A stretch of 64,000 bases of DNA from G958295645 sp965242735 (GTDB taxonomy: Bacteria > Gemmatimonadota > Gemmatimonadetes > Longimicrobiales > Gaopeijiaceae), in assembly GCA_965242735.1 (NCBI GenBank), contig OZ251497.1:1674001-1738000 (forward strand), read 5' to 3'. Made by a program: the position numbers and the translations under genes. The notes beneath the pieces are model-generated. The model had not been told where the DNA came from. It did not search any database and was given only the letters and a program-made list of their open reading frames with translations. Of the stretch, positions 16,853-25,252 are shown one piece after another; the first letter of the stretch is position 1, and every line of letters starts with the position of its first letter.

Positions 16853-17377
16853 CTAGTCGGTCTTGAGCGTTTCCAAGGCCGCCCATCTCGGGTCCGGGCT
16901 GCCTTGCGGGTCGGGTCCGGCGCTCGCGGTCCGCGACGTCGACGCGCCGCATTCGACGCACCGGCCGTCTCTTCCCGCCGCCGGCATGTAGTGTTGCGGC
17001 ATCTCGAGCAACGCTTCTTCTCGAATCGCTTCTCCAAGGTCGGCCTCCGTCGCCCCGGCGTCAATGGTCCGCACGTCCGGATCGTCTCGGGCCCACTCGT
17101 CGTTCAGGGAAAAGAAGAGGACGAGCTCCTTGCGCACCGCCAGCTGCAACGGTTCCAGGCAGCGCGCGCATTCGTACGCCGCCCGCCCGGACCAGGAACC
17201 GCGCACCACGAGGGTGCCGTCCGCCGCCATCTCGGCCACGGCGGAGAACGCGACGCCGCCGTCGAACGCCAATCCGGAGCCTTCCCAGAAGGCCGGTTCC
17301 TGTCCGACGACGCCCTCCACGGGCATCTTGGTTCCGGGCCGCAAGCCGGCCAGCCCCAGCGCCGCGCTCGTCTTCAC
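16853..17377 (-). CDS. DUF177 (YceD) family protein
   Basis: A 174-residue DUF177 protein, the family that precedes rpmF in most bacteria and in plants assists 23S rRNA accumulation. The core motif is AAYECARCLEPLQLAVRKEL, and the C terminus has CVECGAS, giving two Cys pairs that could bind zinc. The start is the GTG at 17377, whose first bases overlap the ndk stop (GTGA). Role inferred from family and position: ribosome assembly. Confidence 0.85.
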   Translation of the reverse strand: MKTSAALGLAGLRPGTKMPVEGVVGQEPAFWEGSGLAFDGGVAFSAVAEMAADGTLVVRGSWSGRAAYECARCLEPLQLAVRKELVLFFSLNDEWARDDPDVRTIDAGATEADLGEAIREEALLEMPQHYMPAAGRDGRCVECGASTSRTASAGPDPQGSPDPRWAALETLKTD

Positions 17378-17790
17378 CCGGCCTCCGGCAGCTCGGGGAA
17401 GAAGAAGGCGATCTCCGCCCGCGCGTTCTCGTCCGAGTCGGAGCCGTGCACGGCGTTGCGCTCCTTGGATTCCGCGTAGAGCCGGCGCACGGTCCCTTCG
17501 GCCGCCTCGGCCGGGTCGGTCGCCCCGATCAGCCTCCGAAAGGCCGCCACGGCGCCGGGTCGCCGGAGCGCCACGGGCACGCACGGCCCGGACGTCATGA
17601 ACGCCACCAGCGACTCGTAGAACGGGCGCTCCTTGTGGACGGCGTAGAAGGCGCGGGCTTGTTCCTCGGTCAAGGCCCGCATCGAGATCGCCAAGATCGT
17701 GAAGCCTGCGCTCTCGGCTTGGGCGAGGATGCGGCCGGTGTGTCCTTGTTCGACGGCGTCCGGCTTGACGATGGCGAGCGTGCGGTTCAT
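17374..17790 (-). CDS. ndk: Nucleoside diphosphate kinase
   Basis: Ndk equilibrates nucleoside triphosphates using a phosphohistidine. The 138-residue protein opens NRTLAIVKPDAVEQG; the catalytic His is in ERNAVHGSDSDENARAEI, and the FFFPELPEAG ending is normal. Its ATG overlaps the stop of the CBS-domain gene (ATGA) and its stop overlaps the DUF177 GTG (GTGA), so three genes are coupled. Confidence 0.95.
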   Translation of the reverse strand: MNRTLAIVKPDAVEQGHTGRILAQAESAGFTILAISMRALTEEQARAFYAVHKERPFYESLVAFMTSGPCVPVALRRPGAVAAFRRLIGATDPAEAAEGTVRRLYAESKERNAVHGSDSDENARAEIAFFFPELPEAG

Positions 17791-18800
17791 TTGGGCGGCT
17801 CCGTTGGAGGCGAGAAGAAGGCGCGCATGACGGCCGCGCGCTCGAGAAATCCGACGATCTCCCCTTCCCTGACGACGGGAAGCTGGGCGACTCCGCGCGC
17901 GGAGAGGGCGCGGCCGGCCTCCGCCAGGCTCTCCTCGTCGGACACGCAGTAGACCGAGCGGGTCATCACGTCTCGGGCGGCCAAGGGGCCGCGCTCGGCG
18001 CCGTCGGCCTCGGACATCGCGTGCTCGAGGAGGTCGCCCGCCGTGATCAAGCCCAGGACTTCGAGGTCGTCTCCCACGACGGGCACGGCCGCGATCCGCC
18101 GGCGCAGCATCAAGTTTTGGACTTCCGGCACCGGCGTGTCGCGGTAGACGCGGTAGGAGAGCGGCGTCAGCACGTGGGCGACCCGCACGTCGGTGACGAT
18201 CTCCGCTTCGCGAAAGTCGCGGGACGCGAGCACGGCGTCGGCGTCGTCGTTTCGGACCGCGGTCCGGACTGCATCTCCGAAGCGTGCCAGCGCGGGAGCC
18301 AGAAAGAGGTTCACGACCGGTCGTTCCAGCCCCCAAGCGATCCAGGTGACTTCCTGCGGCGCGCCGGCCGGGGTGCGCGGGCGCCGCGGGGAATTCGGCG
18401 CGGACGAGGTCGGCGCGGACAAGGTCGGTGCGAAGGCATTCGGCGCAGACGAGGTCGGCGCGGAGGAATTCGGCGTGGACGAGCTCGGTGCGAGCGAATT
18501 GCGCGCGGACGAGCCGCCGAGGTCCTTGGCCCTGGCCGAGGAGCCGCGGTCCTCCTCCGTCGCGGCGCGAAGGCCCAGCGCCAGCCCGGGCGGGCCGGCC
18601 TCGGGCCCGAGGTCGAGGATGCCGGCACGCTTGCCGACGGCGCCGTGGCGCGCGGGCGCGGCCGGGTCGCAACGAGCCACGGCCCGCTTCAGAGGCGAAC
18701 TCTCCGGCAGGCAGCCCGCGACTTGGCGCAAGGCGTCAAGGTCGCCGCCCGCCGCGCCCCGCACGCAAGGCGGCGACGCCAGAAGTTCATGGAGCTTCAT
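17787..18800 (-). CDS. EIIA-like / tandem CBS domain protein with inserted pentapeptide linker
   Basis: A 337-residue protein. The C-terminal half (about 205-325) holds two CBS domains (HVLTPLSYRVYRDTPVPEVQ; ARDVMTRSVYCVSDEESLAEA), modules that bind adenine nucleotides. The N-terminal 75 residues (KLHELLASPPCVRG...) and residues 140-195 (ERPVVNLFLAPALARFGDAV) together resemble a PTS EIIA (fructose-type) fold whose phospho-histidine region is degenerate; this is my inference. The two halves are split by an Ser/Pro/Ala-rich stretch encoded by eight 15-bp repeats. It is translationally coupled to ndk. A nucleotide-responsive sensor role is plausible but unproven. Confidence 0.7.
   Translation of the reverse strand: MKLHELLASPPCVRGAAGGDLDALRQVAGCLPESSPLKRAVARCDPAAPARHGAVGKRAGILDLGPEAGPPGLALGLRAATEEDRGSSARAKDLGGSSARNSLAPSSSTPNSSAPTSSAPNAFAPTLSAPTSSAPNSPRRPRTPAGAPQEVTWIAWGLERPVVNLFLAPALARFGDAVRTAVRNDDADAVLASRDFREAEIVTDVRVAHVLTPLSYRVYRDTPVPEVQNLMLRRRIAAVPVVGDDLEVLGLITAGDLLEHAMSEADGAERGPLAARDVMTRSVYCVSDEESLAEAGRALSARGVAQLPVVREGEIVGFLERAAVMRAFFSPPTEPPK
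18391..18510 (-). repeat. 15-bp minisatellite, eight units, in the CBS gene
   Basis: Eight head-to-tail 15-base units (plus-strand pattern GAATTCGGCGCGGAC, GAGGTCGGCGCGGAC and variants) encode degenerate pentapeptides such as SSAPN and SSAPT. The array stays in frame and lies within the gap splitting the EIIA-like domain. Confidence 0.92.
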
Positions 18801-18830
18801 GCTTGTGTCCGGCTTTCCCCGATCGGCGCT

Positions 18831-19718
18831 CTACCGGCCCAGCAATTCCTTGACGGCCGCCGCAATGTCCACGGGCCGTTGGGCGACGCAGACGCCGTTC
18901 TCCTCGAAGGCCCGAATCTTCTCCTCCGCGGTGCCGGCCGATCCGCTGATGATGGCCCCGGCATGGCCCATCTTGGTCCCTCGCGGCGCGGTGCGGCCGG
19001 CGACCAGTCCCACCGCAGGCACGTTCAAGTGGTCCGCCGCCCAGGCCGCCGCGTCCTGCTCGGCCGTGCCCCCGATCTCCCCGATCATCACGACCGCTTC
19101 CGTGCGCTCGTCCTGCTCGAACGCCTTGAGGCAGTCCACGAAGCTGGTGCCGATCAGCGGGTCTCCGCCGATGCCGACGCAGGCCGTCTGCCCCAGCCCG
19201 GCCGCCGTCAGATGGTGGACGACCTCGTACGTGAGCGTCCCGGAGCGCGAGACCAGTCCCACCGGACCCGGCGCGGCGATGTCGCCGGGAATGATGCCCA
19301 GCTTGGTCTCGCCCGGACAGATCAGGCCGGGACAGTTGGGGCCGAGCACCCTCGTCCCCCGGTCTCTCGCAAAGGCCAGCGCGCGCGTCATGTCCAGGAC
19401 CGGAATTCCCTCCGTGACGCACACGACGAAGCCGACGCCCGCGTCCGCGGCCTCCATGACGGCCCCCGCCGCAAACGCCGCGGGCACGTAGATCACCGAC
19501 GCCTCCGCGCCCGTCTCGGCCACCGCCCGCTCGACCGTGTCGAAGACCGGCACGCTGCGCCCGCCGGGGCCTTCGAACCGCAATCCGCCCTTGCCCGGCG
19601 TCACGCCCCCGACGATCGCCGTGCCGTACTCCAGCATCTGGCGAGCGTGGAACGACCCGTCGCGGCCGGTGATCCCCTGCACGATCGCCTTCGTGCCGCG
19701 GTCGACGAAGATCGCCAT
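18831..19718 (-). CDS. sucD: Succinyl-CoA synthetase alpha subunit
   Basis: SucD binds CoA and carries the active-site phosphohistidine in the TCA-cycle succinyl-CoA synthetase. The 295-residue protein has the CoA-binding Rossmann start (AIVQGITGRDGSFHAR), GPNCPGLICPGE and the phosphohistidine in KMGHAGAIISGSAGT. Gly-rich CVGIGGDPLIGTSF also fits. It lies 6 bases after sucC, and the two products form the heterodimer. Confidence 0.96.
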   Translation of the reverse strand: MAIFVDRGTKAIVQGITGRDGSFHARQMLEYGTAIVGGVTPGKGGLRFEGPGGRSVPVFDTVERAVAETGAEASVIYVPAAFAAGAVMEAADAGVGFVVCVTEGIPVLDMTRALAFARDRGTRVLGPNCPGLICPGETKLGIIPGDIAAPGPVGLVSRSGTLTYEVVHHLTAAGLGQTACVGIGGDPLIGTSFVDCLKAFEQDERTEAVVMIGEIGGTAEQDAAAWAADHLNVPAVGLVAGRTAPRGTKMGHAGAIISGSAGTAEEKIRAFEENGVCVAQRPVDIAAAVKELLGR

Positions 19719-19724
19719 CGAATC

Positions 19725-20858
19725 TCAGGCCGAGGCCAGACGGACGGCCTTCTGCACGCCGTCGTCCATGGAAGAGGCGAAGTCGAACCCTGCCTCCGCG
19801 AGGATGTCCTTCGCGAGCGCCTCGTTGGTGCCGGTCAGGCGGATCACCAGCGGAACCTTCAAGTCGATGCCGCCCGTGGCCTCGACGATGCCCCGCGCCA
19901 CGTCGTCGCAGCGCGTGATGCCGCCGAAGATGTTGAAGAGAATGGTCTTGACGGCCGGGTCGGCGGTGATGATCTGCAGCGCCGCCACGACCTTGTCGGG
20001 CGACGACGAGCCGCCGATGTCGAGGAAGTTGGCGGGCTCGCCTCCGTGGTACTTGACGAGGTCCATGGTCGCCATCGCCAGCCCCGCCCCGTTGACGCAG
20101 CAGCCCACGTTGCCCGACAGCTTGACGAAGCTGAGCCCCGCCTCGCGCGCCTGCCGGGCCGACGGCTCCTCCGCGCCGGCGTCCCTCAAGGCCTCGACCT
20201 GCGGCCGGCGAAAGAGCTCGTTGTCGTCGATGCTCATCTTGGCGTCCAGCGCCACGACCTGGCCTTCCCCGTTCACCACGAGCGGATTGATCTCGGCCAT
20301 GGACGCGCCGCTGTCCACGAACGCCTGGTACAGACAGGCGATGGCGTCCGCCCCCTGCCGGATCAGAGCCGGATCGGCATACAGGCGCCCGGCCAGCGCG
20401 CGCGCCTGATGCGGCAGAAAGCCGAACCTCGGATCCACGCGGACCTTGTGGATGGCCTCCGGGGAGCGCGCCGCGACCTCCTCGATGTCCACGCCGCCCT
20501 CGGCCGAGACCATCAGGACCGGGCATTGCGCCTCGCGGTCGACCAGCACGCCCGCGTACGCCTCCGAGACGATGTCCTCGGCCGGCGAGACCAGCACCTT
20601 GCGAACCCGCAAGCCCTTGATCTCCATGCCGAGGATGGCGCGCGCCCGCTCGAACGCCTCGTCCGGTTCCGCCGCCCGCTTGACGCCGCCCGCCTTGCCC
20701 CGCCCCCCGGCGTGCACCTGCGCCTTGACGACCACGGGTCCGCCGATCTGCTCGGCGGCCGCCCGGGCGGCCTGCGGCGTGTCCGCGACCCTGCCCTGGT
20801 TGGTCTTCATGCCGGCGGCGCGGAATCGCTCGCTGGCTTGGTATTCGTAGAGGTCCAT
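19725..20858 (-). CDS. sucC: Succinyl-CoA synthetase beta subunit
   Basis: SucC is the ATP-grasp subunit that supplies nucleotide specificity in succinyl-CoA synthetase. The 377-residue protein opens MDLYEYQASERFRAAG and contains VVKAQVHAGGRGKAGGVK, NGAGLAMATMDLVKYHGG, and IFGGITRCDDVARGI. It is the first gene of the sucCD pair and diverges from the phosphopantetheinyl transferase across 219 bases, where a shared promoter region must lie; I see no clear consensus boxes there. Confidence 0.96.
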   Translation of the reverse strand: MDLYEYQASERFRAAGMKTNQGRVADTPQAARAAAEQIGGPVVVKAQVHAGGRGKAGGVKRAAEPDEAFERARAILGMEIKGLRVRKVLVSPAEDIVSEAYAGVLVDREAQCPVLMVSAEGGVDIEEVAARSPEAIHKVRVDPRFGFLPHQARALAGRLYADPALIRQGADAIACLYQAFVDSGASMAEINPLVVNGEGQVVALDAKMSIDDNELFRRPQVEALRDAGAEEPSARQAREAGLSFVKLSGNVGCCVNGAGLAMATMDLVKYHGGEPANFLDIGGSSSPDKVVAALQIITADPAVKTILFNIFGGITRCDDVARGIVEATGGIDLKVPLVIRLTGTNEALAKDILAEAGFDFASSMDDGVQKAVRLASA

Positions 20859-21077
20859 GAAGGCGGAAATTTAGCGAAACTTGCTGCGGTCGGTCCGGCG
20901 GCCCGCGGCGCGGGCTCCCGTCGGCGCCGACGAGACGTTGCGGGGCTGGCGAGCGTTTTGCGGGGCCGACGCGGGTCCCGTTTGCCTTCCCGGTCCGGCG
21001 GCCCGAGACTTGGCCGCAACCCGTGGGCTCCGGCATGAGGACGACATGACGCTCTGCGCATCACGGACGGCGACGAC

Positions 21078-21938
21078 ATGACGCCAGCACGCGACGCGAC
21101 GCTCCAGCCCGGCGTGGTCTACGTGCTGGAGGTTGACTCGGGCGGCGAAGCCGGCGCCGCCGAGGGTCTGGGCAGGCGCTTGGCGGTCGGCGAGACGAGG
21201 GCCTGGGCCGGGCTGCCGGTTGGCGAAGCGCGGCTCTGGGCCGGGCTCCCGGACGACGAGCGGGCCCGGGCGGAGCGCATGAACAATGCCGGCGCGCGCC
21301 GTCGCTTCGTGACCGGGCGCGCCTGCTTGCGATGGGCGTTGGCGCGGCTGACCCAAGTCGCCGCCCGCGACATCCGGTTCGCGTATGGAGCGCATGACAA
21401 GCCCTTCTTGCCCGGGGGGCCGTCCTTCAGCCTGTCGCATTCGGGCGAGCGCGTGCTGATCGCGGTGGCCGCCGGGGGGCGCGTGGGCGCGGACGTCGAG
21501 CGGATTCGGCCGGTGCGGCGGCTGGAGGCCCTGGCGGCGCGGTGGTTCGCGCCGGGCGAGCGGGCATGGCTTTCGGCCGTTCCCGAGGGCGAGCGCGAGG
21601 CGGCCTTCTTCGCCGTCTGGACCCGCAAGGAGGCCTTCGCCAAGGCCCTGGGGCGCGGCCTCGCCACGCCGTTCGGCGCGTTCACCGTGGACATGGGCGC
21701 GGGCGGGACGGCGGCCGCGCCTGGAACGGTGGTCTCGCCCGGGACGGTGGCCTCGCCTCGAACGGCAGCCGCCGCAACGGCTAGGCGCGGCGTTGCGCGC
21801 GGTGGAGGCCTCGCCGAGTTGGCCGTTCCAGGCGAGCGAGCGAGCGACTGGACCGTGGCCGGGCTTGCCACCGCGCCCGGAACGGCGGCCGCGATGGCGG
21901 CCGACTGGCCCGGAGCGACGGTGCAGCCGTTGCCGTAG
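21078..21938 (+). CDS. Sfp-type 4'-phosphopantetheinyl transferase
   Basis: A 286-residue Sfp-family enzyme that transfers phosphopantetheine from CoA to carrier proteins. Motifs are GARRRFVTGRACLRWALARL, FSLSHSGERVLIAVA, the metal site GADVE and WTRKEAFAKALGRGL. The distinct Sfp pattern (rather than AcpS) suggests broad carrier specificity. The protein has an 11-residue tandem duplication in the N-terminal region (VGETRAWAGLP / VGEARLWAGLP) and a C-terminal Ala/Thr-rich extension of about 75 residues (repeated GTVVSPGTVASP). No NRPS or PKS gene is in the window, so AcpP is the only visible substrate. Confidence 0.85.
   Translation: MTPARDATLQPGVVYVLEVDSGGEAGAAEGLGRRLAVGETRAWAGLPVGEARLWAGLPDDERARAERMNNAGARRRFVTGRACLRWALARLTQVAARDIRFAYGAHDKPFLPGGPSFSLSHSGERVLIAVAAGGRVGADVERIRPVRRLEALAARWFAPGERAWLSAVPEGEREAAFFAVWTRKEAFAKALGRGLATPFGAFTVDMGAGGTAAAPGTVVSPGTVASPRTAAAATARRGVARGGGLAELAVPGERASDWTVAGLATAPGTAAAMAADWPGATVQPLP
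21186..21251 (+). repeat. 33-bp in-frame tandem duplication in the PPTase gene
   Basis: Two adjacent 33-base units encode VGETRAWAGLP and VGEARLWAGLP. They lie before the conserved fold of the phosphopantetheinyl transferase, in a loop likely tolerant of insertion. Confidence 0.85.
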
Positions 21939-22088
21939 CGAGACGGCCCGGCGGCCCGCCCTCCGGCGAGAAGCCGCGCCGCCCCTCCGGCGAGAATGCC
22001 ACGGACGCCTCCGACCGAGAAGCCGCGGGCGCTTCCGGCCAGAAGCCGCCGCCGGCCGACCTCCGACGGCCCCGACCCCCGCCGCGGC

Positions 22089-25034
22089 TCAGCCGATAGG
22101 CCGTCCCGTCCTGTCGAGCATGACGGGCTCGCCCAGGCCCAGGGCGCGCAGCCGGTCCTTCTGCGTGGCGGCGTCGCCCACCACGAGCCAAATCATCTCG
22201 TCGGTGCGCAGGTGCCGTCCGGCCAGCTCGCGCACGCGGTCCACGGTCATCTCGCGCACCACCTGCTCGCGCTCCAGCACGTAGTCCGGCTCGAAGCCGT
22301 AGAGGCTCACCGCCCGCACGACGCCCAGCTTGGCCCCCAGGGTCTCGAAGGCGCGCGCGTTGGCGCGCAGCAGGAAGCCCTGGGTCGCCTCCAGGTCGCT
22401 CTCGTCGAATTCCGGACCGTGGCGCTCCACGATGTCCTTGATCAGCTCCAGCGACTCCAGCGTCACGTTCGAGCGCACCGACGACGAGATGGCGAACGGA
22501 CCCGGCCAGTCGCTTCCCTGGAACCCGGAGCCGATGCCGTAGGTGTAGCCCTTGCCCTCGCGCAGAATCTGCGTCAAATCCGAAGCGAAGCCGCCGCCGC
22601 CCAGCCGGAAGTTCATCACCGTGGCCGGATAGTACTCGGGGTCGGTCTGGGCCAGCGCGAGACGCCCGGCGAACACGACGGACTGGGCCGACCCCGGCAC
22701 GTCCACGAAGTAGAGTCCGGCCCGCTCCGGCGCCCATCCGGGCGCTTCGGGAAGCTCCGGCGCGCCGTCCGCCGTCCATCGCGCCGCCAGCCCGGCCAAC
22801 GCCGTTGCCGCCTCCTCCGGCGACACCGCGCCGGCCACATGGAACGAAGCCGCGCCCGGCGCCAGCGCCCGCTCGTGATAGGCCCGCAGGTCGTCCAGCG
22901 TCGCCGCTTCGACGGACTCGACCGTGCCGTCCGGATTCTCGGCCATGACGTGGTCGCCGTAGACCAGCCGGTTGAACGCCGTGGACGCCACCGCGCCCGG
23001 AATCGCCTCGGCGCGCTGCAGCTGGTTCGCGACGCGCTGCTGGGCCAGCGCGAAGCGGTCCGCGTCGAACCGGGGCTCCAGCAGAATCTCCTCCACGAGG
23101 GCCATCGTCTCGGCGTAGTTGCGGCTGAGCACGCTGCCGGACAGAGCGAACCACCTCGCCCCGGCCGACGCCGTGATCGACGCCCCCAGCAGGTCGATCG
23201 CCTCCTCCAGGTCCTCGGGCGATCGGTTGGCCGTCCCTTCCAGCATCGTCGCCGCCAGCAGGTTCGCCACGCCGACGCGGCCCGGCTCGTCCAGCAACAT
23301 GCCGCCGCGGAAGTACAGCTCGAAGTTGACCAGAGGAAGCTCGCGGTCCTCCACGCCGACCAGCCGCAGGCCGTTGTCCAGCGTCTCCGTCCAGACCGCG
23401 GGCGCCGCCAAGCTCGGCGACGGTCCGAACGGCGGCTCCACCGAGCGGTCGAACGCCCCCGCCGGCGAGCGCTCGTCGTTCCAGACGGCGGTGAATTCGG
23501 CCTCCGCGCCCTGCACGATCGGCTCCTCGACCACCTCGGCGCGCTCCGAATCCTCCAACGCCAGTTCGGCCTCGCCCCGCGGCACGAAGCTCGTGGCCAC
23601 GTGCGGTATGCCGGCCACGTACGTCTCGTAGACCCGCCTCACGTCGTCCGCGTCGACGGCCAGCGTGCGCCGCAGGTCCTCGGACACGTATCCGGGATCG
23701 CCCGCGAAGATCGCATAGTCGGCGAGCTGGAACGCCTTGCCGAGCACGCTCGACAGCCCGCGGTAGAAGGCCGTCTCCGTCCCCGCCTTGACGCGCCTCA
23801 GCTCGGTCTCGGACACGCCCTCCTCCTCGAAGCGCGCGAACGCCGCCTGCACGGCCTCGTGGACGCGGTCGAGGTCGACGCCCGCAAACGCGCCCACCGC
23901 CACTTCGAACGTCCCGGCCAATTCGCTGCCGAAGCTGAACGCCGAGACGCCCGGCGCCACTTCCTCTTCCTCCACGAGCACCTCGTAGAGCGGCGTGGAC
24001 TTCCCGTCCGCCAGCAACGAGCCCAAGACCTGCAACGCGTACGTGTCCGGGTGATAGCGCGCCGGAGTCGGCCACGACAGCGTGAGACGGGGAAGCCGCG
24101 CGAAGTTGTCCTCGTGCATCAGCCGCTTGGCGGCCTCCAGCCGCACCTCGGGAGGATCGGCGGCGCCGGGAATCTCGCGGGCCGGGATCTCGCCGAAGTA
24201 CTTGTCGATCCATTGCTTGGTCTGCTCCACGTCGATGTCGCCGGCCACGACGAGCGTCGCGTTGTTGGGGCCGTACCAGCGCGCGTGGAACTCCTTGACG
24301 TCGTCGAGCGACGCGGCGTCCAGGTCTTCCAGCGAGCCGATCACCTGCCAGCGGTAGGGATGGCCCTCCGCGTACAACGCGCGGTCGCGGACGAAGCTGG
24401 TGTGCCCGTAGGGGCGGTTGTCCACGCTTTGGCGCTTCTCGTTCTTGACGACCTGCTTCTCCTTCTCCACCACCGACTCGGTGACGGTGTTGATGAAGAA
24501 GCCCAGCTTGTCGGACTCCGCCCACAGCGCCTTCTCCAGGCCGTCGGTCGGCACCACTTCGAAGTAGTTCGTGGCGTCGCGGCTGGTCGATCCGTTCGTG
24601 GAGCTGCCGATGCGGGTCATGAGACGGTCGAGTCCGCCCGCGCCGAGATTCTCGGAGTTGAGGAAGAAGAGGTGCTCGAACAGATGCGCGAACCCCGTGC
24701 GCCCCTCGACCTCGCGAGCCGAGCCGACATGGAAGGTCATGGCCACGGCCGCGACCGGATCGGAGCGGTCCACGTGGAGGACGACTTCGAGGCCGTTCGC
24801 CAGCTCGTAGCGCTCGAAGTCGATGGACAGGCCGACGTCGCCGTCGGGAGCGCAGGCGGCGAGAAGCACGGCCAGGGGAAGGGCGGCCGCGGCGAAAGCC
24901 GCGCGGCGCTTGACGAGGCCACGCGAGACCGGCTGCTCCAGCACGGCCAGAGGAAGGGCCGTCGCGGCGGCACAGGCCGCGCGGAGGCGGCGGAAGCGGC
25001 GAGGGGCGCGTGATGCGGATCGGTCGGTGATCAT
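22089..25034 (-). CDS. M16 family zinc peptidase, lipoprotein
   Basis: A 981-residue full-length M16 (pitrilysin-type) peptidase with two homologous halves. The inverted zinc motif HxxEH is at residues 117-121 (FAHLFEHLFF), with the downstream Glu expected in the helix around NEKRQSVDN. The second half (TLDNGLRLVGVEDRELPLV onward) is catalytically inactive, as in the family, and contains the RLGGGGFASDL loop. The N terminus has a lipobox ending at Cys61 (LAVLLAAC), so it is predicted to be anchored in the cell envelope. The pre-sequence is odd: the hydrophobic ALPLAVL stretch occurs twice (about 26-32 and 51-57). Start ATG 25034 has GGAGAG upstream. Confidence 0.9.
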   Translation of the reverse strand: MITDRSASRAPRRFRRLRAACAAATALPLAVLEQPVSRGLVKRRAAFAAAALPLAVLLAACAPDGDVGLSIDFERYELANGLEVVLHVDRSDPVAAVAMTFHVGSAREVEGRTGFAHLFEHLFFLNSENLGAGGLDRLMTRIGSSTNGSTSRDATNYFEVVPTDGLEKALWAESDKLGFFINTVTESVVEKEKQVVKNEKRQSVDNRPYGHTSFVRDRALYAEGHPYRWQVIGSLEDLDAASLDDVKEFHARWYGPNNATLVVAGDIDVEQTKQWIDKYFGEIPAREIPGAADPPEVRLEAAKRLMHEDNFARLPRLTLSWPTPARYHPDTYALQVLGSLLADGKSTPLYEVLVEEEEVAPGVSAFSFGSELAGTFEVAVGAFAGVDLDRVHEAVQAAFARFEEEGVSETELRRVKAGTETAFYRGLSSVLGKAFQLADYAIFAGDPGYVSEDLRRTLAVDADDVRRVYETYVAGIPHVATSFVPRGEAELALEDSERAEVVEEPIVQGAEAEFTAVWNDERSPAGAFDRSVEPPFGPSPSLAAPAVWTETLDNGLRLVGVEDRELPLVNFELYFRGGMLLDEPGRVGVANLLAATMLEGTANRSPEDLEEAIDLLGASITASAGARWFALSGSVLSRNYAETMALVEEILLEPRFDADRFALAQQRVANQLQRAEAIPGAVASTAFNRLVYGDHVMAENPDGTVESVEAATLDDLRAYHERALAPGAASFHVAGAVSPEEAATALAGLAARWTADGAPELPEAPGWAPERAGLYFVDVPGSAQSVVFAGRLALAQTDPEYYPATVMNFRLGGGGFASDLTQILREGKGYTYGIGSGFQGSDWPGPFAISSSVRSNVTLESLELIKDIVERHGPEFDESDLEATQGFLLRANARAFETLGAKLGVVRAVSLYGFEPDYVLEREQVVREMTVDRVRELAGRHLRTDEMIWLVVGDAATQKDRLRALGLGEPVMLDRTGRPIG

Positions 25035-25252
25035 CTGTGGCTCTCCGGGAAGAAGATGTCGGCGGCGAGGGGCCGCGCATCGAAACTATCGGATCGCCGC
25101 CCGTCTGGGCAGGAGCGCCGCCCGGCGCCCTTGACGGCGAGCCCGAACGCGGATCGGCTTGGGGCCCTCCCGCGGGCTGCGGATCTATGGCAAGTCTTCG
25201 CAGGGCGTGGCTGACCCGGCGGCCTCCCGTCGAGGGCGGCGGATCTGCCGCG

